DNA of 41,117 nt from positions 1-41,117 of the forward strand of contig CAYNFH010000027.1 of the NCBI GenBank assembly GCA_964396385.1, written 5' to 3'. The notes below the pieces were generated by a model. The model was not told the DNA's origin. It did not search any database and saw nothing but the letters and a program-made list of their open reading frames with translations. The stretch comes from CAYNFH01 sp964396385 (GTDB taxonomy: Bacteria; Armatimonadota; Chthonomonadetes; Chthonomonadales; CAJBBX01). The position numbers and the translations under genes were made by a program. The first letter of the stretch is position 1; each line of letters begins with the position of its first letter. Shown one piece after another: positions 29,032 through 36,549 of the stretch.

Positions 29032-31325
29032 ACCGCCGCCAGTTCCTCCTCACCGCCGGCAGCGCCGTTGCGGGCCTTGCCGCCGCCGATGCTTTCACGT
29101 CCGGGCAGGCGGCGGCCGAGCAGCCGGCCTACGCCATCCGCAGCATCAGCCGGCTGTTCGTCAGCGAAGTGGAGGATAAGCCCTGGTACTACGACCGCGC
29201 CTTCTGGGAGCGATACCTCTCCATGCTCGCGGAGTACCGGTTCAACCGGTTCCAGCTCGCCTTCGGCCTGGGGTACGACTTCCTGAGCGAGGTGACGGAC
29301 GCCTACTTCCACTTCGCGTACCCGTTCCTGCTGGCGGTGCCCGGCTACGACGTTCGCGTCGCCGGCCTCCCGGACGAGGAGCGGGACCGGAACCTGGAGA
29401 CGCTGCGGTTCATCTCCGACGCCGCCGAGGCGCGCGGGCTCCACTTCCAGCTTGGCCTCTGGACGCACGGCTACGACTGGTCGCGCAACCGCGGTGTCAA
29501 CTACACCATCCAGGGGCTCTCGCCGGCCAACCACGCCGCCTACTGCCGCGACGCCTTGCGGGCGCTGCTCCTGGCCTGCCCCGCCGTCCGCGGCGTCACC
29601 CTCCGCACCCACGGCGAGAGCGGCATCCCGGAGGCCACGTACAGCTTCTGGCAGACGGTGCTGGATGGCATCCGCGGCGCCGGCCGCCAGATAGAGATAG
29701 ACCTGCACGCCAAGGGGCTGGACCAGCGGCTGATCGACCTGGCGCTGGATACCGGCATGCCGGTGACCGTCGCGCCCAAGTTCTGGGCCGAGCACATGGG
29801 GCTGCCGTACCACCAGGCCGCCATCCGCGCGCTGGAGATGCCGCCCCAGGGCCGGGCCGATCGGGGCTTCTTCGCCCTCAGCAACGGCTCCCGCCGGTTC
29901 CTGCGGTACGGCTACGGCGACCTGATGTCCGAGGGCCGCCGCTACCGCGTCCTGTTCCGCATGTGGCCCGGCACCCAGCGGCTCCTGCTGTGGGGCGACC
30001 CGGCCATGGCGGCGGCTTACTCGCGCGCGGCGTCCTTCTGCGGCGCGGCCGGGCTGGACCTTTTCGAGCCGCTCTCCTTCAAGGGGCGCAAAGGCTCCGG
30101 CCTGCCGGGCGGGCGGGACGGCTATGCGGACCCGGACCTGAAGCCGACGGACGGCGATTGGGAGAAGTACCGGTACGGCTACTGCCTGTGGGGACGGATG
30201 CTGTTAGACCCGGACGCGGATCCCGCGACGTGGCGCGACCTGCTCCGGCGGGAGTTGGGCTCCGCGGCCCCGGCGGCGGAGAGGGCGCTGGCCCACGCCA
30301 GCCGCATCCTGCCGCTGGTTACCACCGCGCACGACCCGTCCGCCGCCAACAACAACTACTGGCCGGAGATGTACACCAACATGCCCATCGTGGACGCCGG
30401 CCGGCCCCATCCGTACGGCGACACGCCCAGTCCTAAGCGGTTCGGCACGGTGAGCCCGCTGGATCCGGAGCTGTTCTCGAGCATTGAGGAGTTCGTTGCT
30501 TCCAACCTGGCGCACGAGCCTGACCACAGGTATTCCCCCGCGGAGGTGGCGCAGTGGCTGGACCGCCTGGCCGCAGAGACCGACCGCGCCCTGGCAGACA
30601 TGGTCCGCGCGGTCGGGGAGCGGAGAAGCGCCGCGGCGCGCCGGCTGGAGGTGGACGCGCGCATCCAGAGCGCCCTCGGCCGCTTCTTCGCGGCCAAACT
30701 AAGGGCCGGGGCGCTGTACACGCTGCACGAGCGGAGCGGCAGCCACCGCGCGCTCATGGAGGCGCTGAAGCAGTATCGCGCGGCGCGGTCCGCCTGGTCT
30801 CGCGCCGCCTCTGTCGCGAGCGGCGTCTACCGGCCGGACATCACGTTTGGCAAAGCGGCGCACCTGCGGGGCCACTGGTCCGACCGGCTGGCGGCGATAG
30901 ACGCGGACATCGCGGACATGGAGAAGCGCGCTGCCGGCGCCGCGCCCGGCGGCGTTGATGCGGACGCGCTGGTCCGCGCCGTGCTGGCTCCCGCGCCACC
31001 CCCGCAAGTCAACATCATCCACGAGCCGCCGGACGGGTTCCGCCGCGGCGCGCCGGTCCCGCTGGAGGTCCGCGTGGAGCGGCCAGAATCCCTCCAGTCG
31101 GTAGCGCTGCGGTACCGCCGAGTGAATCAGGCGGAGCGGTACCAGGAGGAGGAGATGCGGCGGGAATCCGGAGTATGTCGCGCCACCGTTCCGGCCGCGT
31201 ACACGGATTCGCCATTCCCCCTCTTGTACTACTTCATCGTGCGCACGCGCGAAGGAGTTACCCGTTTCCCCGACTTCGGCCCGGACCTCTGCGGCCAGCC
31301 GTACTACGTCCTCCGGCAGCGATAG
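29028..31325 (+). CDS. Tat-signal large protein, putative unclassified glycoside hydrolase
   Basis: 765 residues. NRRQFLLTAGSAVAGLAAAD is a textbook Tat signal. Residues ~45-360 look like a TIM barrel of GH type: YRFNRFQLAFGLGYDF, RGLHFQLGLWTHGYDW, VRGVTLRTHGESGIPE (candidate acid Glu), IEIDLHAKGLDQ and MPVTVAPKFWAEHMGLPYH. A helical region follows (~480-640, with LDRLAAETDRALADMVRAV), and the C-terminal ~120 residues form a beta-sandwich with VPLEVRVERPESLQSVALRYRR. The layout recalls GH67/GH115-like alpha-glucuronidases, but no firm match was recognised. The start is ATG 29028, overlapping the previous stop; longer readings lie in another frame of that gene. A weak GC hairpin (31392-31409, 6-bp stem) is the only terminator candidate downstream. 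Confidence 0.82.
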   Translation: MNRRQFLLTAGSAVAGLAAADAFTSGQAAAEQPAYAIRSISRLFVSEVEDKPWYYDRAFWERYLSMLAEYRFNRFQLAFGLGYDFLSEVTDAYFHFAYPFLLAVPGYDVRVAGLPDEERDRNLETLRFISDAAEARGLHFQLGLWTHGYDWSRNRGVNYTIQGLSPANHAAYCRDALRALLLACPAVRGVTLRTHGESGIPEATYSFWQTVLDGIRGAGRQIEIDLHAKGLDQRLIDLALDTGMPVTVAPKFWAEHMGLPYHQAAIRALEMPPQGRADRGFFALSNGSRRFLRYGYGDLMSEGRRYRVLFRMWPGTQRLLLWGDPAMAAAYSRAASFCGAAGLDLFEPLSFKGRKGSGLPGGRDGYADPDLKPTDGDWEKYRYGYCLWGRMLLDPDADPATWRDLLRRELGSAAPAAERALAHASRILPLVTTAHDPSAANNNYWPEMYTNMPIVDAGRPHPYGDTPSPKRFGTVSPLDPELFSSIEEFVASNLAHEPDHRYSPAEVAQWLDRLAAETDRALADMVRAVGERRSAAARRLEVDARIQSALGRFFAAKLRAGALYTLHERSGSHRALMEALKQYRAARSAWSRAASVASGVYRPDITFGKAAHLRGHWSDRLAAIDADIADMEKRAAGAAPGGVDADALVRAVLAPAPPPQVNIIHEPPDGFRRGAPVPLEVRVERPESLQSVALRYRRVNQAERYQEEEMRRESGVCRATVPAAYTDSPFPLLYYFIVRTREGVTRFPDFGPDLCGQPYYVLRQR

Positions 31326-31543
31326 ATTCCCGGCGCAAAGACCCCGCTGCGGACGCGATTCCATTCCGCGCTGCCGCGTTGAGAAGGCCTGACGGCCGGG
31401 CCGGGCCGTGACGCAAGAGGCGCGTGGCCCCTACTACTCCTTGATTCACCGATTCTCGCGCGCAGCCGCATGCGGGGCGGCGAGCCTCCCTCGGACCCCG
31501 GACCCGCCGCGTTATGCTGTGCCAATCAAGGAGGAAAGGCTCT

Positions 31544-32698
31544 ATGCGCAAACTAAAGATGGGCTCCCTGTTGGCCGCCGGGGGGATCGCCTGTTCAGGG
31601 CTGCTCGTGCTGCTGGCAGGGTGCGGCTCCAGCGATAATGGCCCCAGCATCCCCAACCTGCCTAACGTCTTCACGCGGACCAACCTGGTGTCCGACAAGG
31701 CGGGGTTCACGGACTCGGCCGGGGCGGCCGCGGTCACGGACCCCAACCTTAAGAACCCCTGGGGAATGTCCTTCAGCCCCACCTCACCGTTCTGGATCTC
31801 GGATAACGGCACCGGCGTCGCCACGCTGTACGACGGTACGGGCGCCATAAAGCCGCTGGTGGTGAACATCCCCACGCCGACCGCCGCCACGGGAGGCGCG
31901 GTAACCGGGCAGGTGTTCAACCCGACCACGGATTTTGCAGTGACAACGGGTGCCCCCGCGCGCTTCATCTTCGCCACGGAGGATGGGACGATAGCCGCGT
32001 GGGCCTCCGGGACCAGCGCGGTGCTCAAGGCGAATAACTCAGGGGCCGGCGCCATCTACAAGGGGCTGGCGCTCGGCACCAACTCCACGGGCAACTTCCT
32101 GTTCGCCGCCAACTTCAACGCCGGCACCATCGACGTTTTCGACAAGAACTTCGCCAAGGCCAACCCGAGCGGAAGCTTCACGGACCCGAACGTGCCCGCT
32201 GGCTACGCGCCGTTCAACATCCAGAACATCGGCGGCAGCCTCTACGTGACGTACGCCAAGCAGGACGCGCAGAAGCACAACGACGTGCCCGGGGCGGGGA
32301 ACGGGCTGATCGACGTATTCAGCACCGACGGGCGGTTTGTTCGCCGCTTTGCCACCGGCTCGGCGGCAGGCGGCTCCATCTCCCAACTCAACTCGCCGTG
32401 GGGCATCACGATGGCGCCGGCGGACTTCGGCCGGTTCAGCAACACGCTGCTGGTGGGGAACTTCGGCAGCGGCCAGATCGACGTGTTCGACCCATCTACC
32501 ATGGCCTTCCTGGGCCAACTGGACGACGCCACCGGGCAGCCGATGACCATCCCCGGCCTGTGGGCGCTCGCATTCGGCAACGGCGCGGGCTCAGCGCCCA
32601 CCAACGTCCTGTTCTTCACCGCCGGGATCAATGGCGAGCAGGACGGTCTCTTCGGATCTATCGCGCCCGCCACGCGCAAAGTAAGCGCCCGCAAGTAG
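31544..32698 (+). CDS. TIGR03118-family lipoprotein (beta-propeller)
   Basis: 384 residues. The signal SGLLVLLAGCGSSDNG has a clear lipobox (LAGC), so it should be lipid-anchored outside the inner membrane. The mature part matches the TIGR03118 family: TNLVSDKAGF, TDPNLKNPWGMSFSPTSPFW, SDNGTGVATLYDG, GLALGTNSTGNFLFAANF, GTIDVFD, SPWGITMAPADFGRFSN, LLVGNFGSGQIDVFD and GLWALAFGNG. These are repeated blades of a propeller. The role is unknown. ATG 31544 was chosen since AAGGAGGAAAGG precedes it; an ATG at 31514 lacks this. It is convergent with the subtilase gene, 15 bp from stop to stop. The 218 bp upstream hold only a weak hairpin. Confidence 0.88.
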   Translation: MRKLKMGSLLAAGGIACSGLLVLLAGCGSSDNGPSIPNLPNVFTRTNLVSDKAGFTDSAGAAAVTDPNLKNPWGMSFSPTSPFWISDNGTGVATLYDGTGAIKPLVVNIPTPTAATGGAVTGQVFNPTTDFAVTTGAPARFIFATEDGTIAAWASGTSAVLKANNSGAGAIYKGLALGTNSTGNFLFAANFNAGTIDVFDKNFAKANPSGSFTDPNVPAGYAPFNIQNIGGSLYVTYAKQDAQKHNDVPGAGNGLIDVFSTDGRFVRRFATGSAAGGSISQLNSPWGITMAPADFGRFSNTLLVGNFGSGQIDVFDPSTMAFLGQLDDATGQPMTIPGLWALAFGNGAGSAPTNVLFFTAGINGEQDGLFGSIAPATRKVSARK

Positions 32699-32713
32699 GC
32701 AGGAGCACACCGG

Positions 32714-34723
32714 CTACTCGATGCCGGCCGTAACAGCGGCCGGCATCCAGCCGGGATACGGGCCGTAGTCCTCGTACGTGAACGTCCCAGGCGAGGTGAT
32801 GGTCCACAGGGAGGCCGCCCCCCGCGAGTCCCGCCACAGGATGCGCGGCAGGTTGTTCTGTCCCACGGCCAGTACCGCGGGAGTCCATCCCGGGTAGGGA
32901 CCGTAGTCGTCCGGCGTGAAGACTCCATTCGTCCCGAAGGTCCACAGCGAGAGCTTGCCATCCGTCCGAACCCACATGATCCGCGCGAGATTGTCTCCTC
33001 CCACGGCGATACCGGTCACCGTCCAGCTCGCATAGGGGCCGTAGCTCTGCTTAACCGCCGTACCGGGAGCGGAGATGGTCCAGAGGGTCGCTCCACCGCC
33101 CGGCGTGCTCCAGAGGATGCGGGGCTGGTTGTCCGGACCTATCGTCAGGCCCGCCGCGCTGGCGCCGGGCGGAACGGGATAGTCGTCGTACCGGAAGCTC
33201 CCGGGCGCGTCGATGGTCCAGAGCGAGGCGGCGCCGCCGTTACTGATCCACAGGATGCGCGGCTTATTGTCTGGCCCCACGGCAAGCTGCTGGGGCGACC
33301 AGCCGTCGAACGGGCCGTAATCCTGGAAGGTGAAGGAGCCCGAGGGATTCACGGTCCAGAGGGAGATCTTGCCGCTCGTATGCCGCCACAGGATCCGCGT
33401 GAGGCCGTCCGCGGTCCCGACCGCCATGGCCGCGGCGGTCCAGTCGGGGTAGGGCCCGAAGTCTTTGAACACGAAAGCTCCGGGACTGAGGATGGACCAG
33501 AGGCTTACCGCGCCGTCGGACCGAGTCCAGAGCACGTGCGGGCGGGTGATGGCGGCCGCAGCGGCGATATCGATGATGCCGGCGCCGAGCTGGCCCTGCA
33601 GCGAGGGGTTGGCGGCAGTGACCGAGTGCGCCGTGGCCTGGATCACGCCCGCCACGGCGGAGGCTGTGAGGGCCGGATGCTCGGACAGAACCAGCGCGGC
33701 CTCCGCGGCTACGAACGGTACGGAGAAGGATGTTCCGGACCAGCTTGCGTAGCCGCCATCCGCGTAGGTGCTTCGGATGCCGGTCCCCGGTGCGACCACC
33801 GAGATGTCGGGCCCATAGTTCGAGTAGTCTGACTTTACGTCGTCTGCTTCCACGGAAGCCACCGCCATGACCCCGCTCCGCAACGCCGGGTACTGGATCT
33901 GGTTGGTCCCGTCGTTGCCGGCGGCGCCCACCATCACCACCTCCGCCGCCTTCGCCTCATCTATCACGTTCTTCATGGCCTCGCTGAGCCGCGAGGAGCC
34001 GAAGCTCATCACCACCACGCGGGCGCCGGCCTTCACGGCGTAGTGCAGGCCCTTGGCTACCTGCATCATGGTGGCGGTGCCGTCCCCGTTCATCACCCGC
34101 ACCGGCAGGATGCGGGCGTCTGGCGCGATGCGCGCGACGATACCGGCGATCATGGTGCCGTGGCCCACCGCGGCGTTGGTAGTTCCATCCGCCACGTCAT
34201 CCGGCGGGCTAGTGGGGTTGAGCACGTTGTAGCCCGGCAGGTACACGCCCTGGAGGGCCGGATGGGTGAAGGTGGCGCCCGTATCCAGGACCGCAACGAT
34301 GGTCCCGCTGCCGGTGGTATAGCTGCTCGCCGCGCCCACGTTCACCTGGGAGTAGGCGCCCTGGTTCACGTATCCTCCCGCGTCCGGTCCCTTGTCGAAG
34401 GCGAAGTGGTACTGCTTGCCGCGCAGCTCTGTCTCCGGCAGCTTGTCCTCGGTCTCGGCCCAGAGGGTGCGGGGATCGGCCGCGAGCTGGGTGGCGTACG
34501 TATCCTCGCCGCCGGTTGGGGCCCGGAGATCGTAGATGTTCAGATCCGGGAGGCTGTCGAGAACGGCCGTGCCGTGGTCCGCGGCGTACGCCTGGATGTC
34601 AACCCCAGGCTGGACGCGGACGAGGACCTCGCTGGAGACGTTCCCGTCCGCCCGCGCGGGGAGGGCAAACGCAGAGGAGACGGCCACTAGCGATATAGCG
34701 CAAAGCGTATGCTTGAGCTTCAT
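32714..34723 (-). CDS. Secreted subtilisin-family (S8) peptidase with six C-terminal blade repeats
   Basis: 669 residues from ATG 34723 (GGAG 8 nt upstream; signal TLCAISLVAVSSAFALPARA). A prodomain-like part (~27-125) precedes the S8 domain, whose triad is Asp147 (VAVLDTGA), His188 (GHGTMIAG) and Ser332 (GTSFSVPFVAAE), with oxyanion Asn270 (GAAGND). From ~395 to the end are six tandem repeats of about 46 residues: RILWR..G..SLWTI..PG.F...DYGPY.GW, then AVG.DN.P. These look like propeller or lectin-type blades and probably bind a polymer or surface. The catalytic residues are complete, so the enzyme is likely active. A longer reading to 34966 adds no signal peptide at its N-terminus and was refused. 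Confidence 0.93.
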   Translation of the reverse strand: MKLKHTLCAISLVAVSSAFALPARADGNVSSEVLVRVQPGVDIQAYAADHGTAVLDSLPDLNIYDLRAPTGGEDTYATQLAADPRTLWAETEDKLPETELRGKQYHFAFDKGPDAGGYVNQGAYSQVNVGAASSYTTGSGTIVAVLDTGATFTHPALQGVYLPGYNVLNPTSPPDDVADGTTNAAVGHGTMIAGIVARIAPDARILPVRVMNGDGTATMMQVAKGLHYAVKAGARVVVMSFGSSRLSEAMKNVIDEAKAAEVVMVGAAGNDGTNQIQYPALRSGVMAVASVEADDVKSDYSNYGPDISVVAPGTGIRSTYADGGYASWSGTSFSVPFVAAEAALVLSEHPALTASAVAGVIQATAHSVTAANPSLQGQLGAGIIDIAAAAAITRPHVLWTRSDGAVSLWSILSPGAFVFKDFGPYPDWTAAAMAVGTADGLTRILWRHTSGKISLWTVNPSGSFTFQDYGPFDGWSPQQLAVGPDNKPRILWISNGGAASLWTIDAPGSFRYDDYPVPPGASAAGLTIGPDNQPRILWSTPGGGATLWTISAPGTAVKQSYGPYASWTVTGIAVGGDNLARIMWVRTDGKLSLWTFGTNGVFTPDDYGPYPGWTPAVLAVGQNNLPRILWRDSRGAASLWTITSPGTFTYEDYGPYPGWMPAAVTAGIE

Positions 34724-35109
34724 GCGGATGACTCCACCATGGTCGCGGCGACGCATTTGCGCCGGGCGGCCGGGCTTAATATTCCGGGGGACGTGTTGCG
34801 GCAGATGTCGTTCCGGGGATACCACTATTGTACCAAGCGGCGCCGGACAAGGTCGAATCCCTCGCTCTGACCTATTCCCCCCCTGGACAGGAGTCCATCT
34901 CCGGCTGGATTGATACATCCGGCGGCACAATCCGGCGTGCCATCGATCTTCTTTGCGGTACTGCATCGCCGCATGTATCTATTCCGCCCATAGCATCCTC
35001 TGTTTCTGCAGCAGGCGCCTATTGAGCAGCGCCTCACTCCCCGCACTTGAACGCGGGCCCGATCTGTGCGGTTGTCACCATGGCGCACAGGACTTCTTGG
35101 AGGAGACAG
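34724..35109. other. Divergent intergenic region
   Basis: 386 bp lie between the divergent subtilase and DUF4382 lipoprotein genes. Apart from the reverse-strand promoter candidate at 34827-34857, no gene, hairpin or known repeat was found. A 65-codon forward reading at 34828-35025 has no ribosome-binding site or recognisable content. Confidence 0.5.
34827..34857 (-). promoter_or_regulatory. Weak promoter candidate for the subtilase gene
   Basis: On the reverse strand TACAAT (34832-34827) is a good -10 element about 104 bp before the ATG. The best -35 is TTCGAC (34857-34852) with a long 19-bp spacer. Confidence 0.25.
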
Positions 35110-36375
35110 ATGGCAGCTATGAACAGGCTTCTCAGGCTCGGCGCGATCCTCACGGCGCCGGTGCTGATTACCGGATGCGGTGGAGGGGGATCCGCGAGCG
35201 GTCCCGTAGGTGCGGGGCGGAGCGTCTCCGTATTTGCGACCGACAGCCCACGGGAGGACTTCGATCACGTGTGGACCACTATCCATCGGATTGAGGTCAT
35301 TGATGCGAGTGGCCACTCACAGGCGGTGATGGACGACGCCGTCGGCGAGACGATCGACCTGAAAACGTTGCGCGACAGCCAGGGACAGAGGTTCGCGCTT
35401 CTGACCAGCGCCAGAGTCGGTTCCGCGCCGCTGGCGGGGGTCCGCGTCACCATCGGCAAGACGCTCACCCTGGTCCCGCGCGGGTCCAGCGCGGGGGCTT
35501 CCATGCCGGTGGCGGATGACGTGCCGCGCGACGGAGCGGGTAACGCGCAGATTTCCTGCAGCCTCTCCAGCGCCCCGAGTGCCGGCGGGGATCACGTGAT
35601 CATCGATTTTGACCTGAGCTCCTTCACCGTATCCGGGGGCAAGGTGCGGCCCGTGGTGAAGGAGGGGTCCGATGCCGGTATGGGGGATGCATTGCGCCAC
35701 GATCATTCTCGCTTTGACGGAGTGGTATCCAACCTCGCAGGGACGCCGCCGAACGTGACCTTCACCCTCAACCTGGGCTCCGGCGCGTCCGTGCCAGTGC
35801 GGGCGGACGCCAACACCGTGCTCCTCGGAGAGCATGGCCAGGCGGCGCCGGCGTTGGCCAACGGCGCACGGGTACGGGTGGAGGGTGTCTTTGACGCGGC
35901 GGCCAATGTTCTGGCGGCGACCAGCATCCAGATCGAGCCGAACCCGGAGACTGAGAACGAGGCGGAAGTGACCGGCGCCCCGAGCAGCATCAATGCCGGG
36001 GCGGGCACGTTCTCCGTGACCATAGACCGCGCCCACGGCCTGCTGCCCTTGGCGGCGACCGTGCAGGTGACCACCGGGGCGAATACGGTGTTCCGCGCCG
36101 GTGGGAGCATCCTGACCGTGGCGGACTTCTTCGCCGCGCTGCCACAGGCGGCCAAGGTGGAGGTCAGCGGGTCCTTCGACGCCGCGAGCAATACGCTCAG
36201 CGCCAGCCTCGTCCGGATTGAGGACGAATCGGAGCATGAGGGCCATGGCGGTCACGACGACCAAGGCTCCGGCGGCAACGGAGGCAACACCGGCGGTAAC
36301 GGCGGGAATACCGGAGGCCATGGCGGCAATTCCGGGGGCGACGACCACGGCGGACATCACGACGGCGACGGTTAG
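35110..36375 (+). CDS. DUF4382/DUF5666 lipoprotein with Gly/His/Asp-rich tail
   Basis: 421 residues. The signal LLRLGAILTAPVLITGCGGG has a lipobox (ITGC). SVSVFATDSPREDFDHVWTT followed by IHRIEVIDASG is the DUF4382 opening (TDxPxxxxdHVwvtI..vev). Further on, FDGVVSNLAGTPPNVTFTL, VRVEGVFDAAANVLAATSIQ and AKVEVSGSFDAASNTLSASLVRIE are DUF5666-like beta units, probably two copies. The last ~45 residues alternate Gly with His, Asp and Asn (GGHDDQGSGG, GGDDHGGHHDGDG), a tail that could bind metal ions or be a flexible spacer. ATG 35110 was chosen with GGAGG 6 nt upstream; ATG 35119 is an alternative. Function unknown. It is followed by two hairpins. Confidence 0.85.
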   Translation: MAAMNRLLRLGAILTAPVLITGCGGGGSASGPVGAGRSVSVFATDSPREDFDHVWTTIHRIEVIDASGHSQAVMDDAVGETIDLKTLRDSQGQRFALLTSARVGSAPLAGVRVTIGKTLTLVPRGSSAGASMPVADDVPRDGAGNAQISCSLSSAPSAGGDHVIIDFDLSSFTVSGGKVRPVVKEGSDAGMGDALRHDHSRFDGVVSNLAGTPPNVTFTLNLGSGASVPVRADANTVLLGEHGQAAPALANGARVRVEGVFDAAANVLAATSIQIEPNPETENEAEVTGAPSSINAGAGTFSVTIDRAHGLLPLAATVQVTTGANTVFRAGGSILTVADFFAALPQAAKVEVSGSFDAASNTLSASLVRIEDESEHEGHGGHDDQGSGGNGGNTGGNGGNTGGHGGNSGGDDHGGHHDGDG

Positions 36376-36389
36376 GTCCGCCCAACAGA

Positions 36390-36427
36390 GGCGCTGCGCC
36401 GCCGGGCGGAGCAAGCGGCGCAGCGCC
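36390..36427 (+). terminator. Hairpin, 13-bp perfect stem
   Basis: GGCGCTGCGCCGC (36390-36402) pairs exactly with GCGGCGCAGCGCC (36415-36427) around a 12-nt loop, 14 bp after the DUF4382 gene. There is no T-run. Confidence 0.6.
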
Positions 36428-36430
36428 AGT

Positions 36431-36462
36431 AGGGCCGCGGAAGTCAACCATTTCGCGGCCCT
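36431..36462 (+). terminator. Second hairpin, 9-bp stem
   Basis: AGGGCCGCG (36431-36439) pairs with CGCGGCCCT (36454-36462) with a 14-nt loop, followed by ATTATGTTCG. Tandem with the preceding hairpin, it separates the lipoprotein gene from the phosphoesterase gene. Confidence 0.6.
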
Positions 36463-36549
36463 ATTATGTTCGCTGGTACGGTTCCTGCAGCTCTTGCGGG
36501 AGGGAGCCCGCTCTGGCGGCTCCAATACGCTGCCGAGGAGGCTGGAACC

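Noticed and set aside
34841..34870. GGTCGAATCC as a tRNA T-loop
   Set aside because: It differs from GGTTCGAATCC, and no acceptor, D or anticodon stems can be drawn around it.
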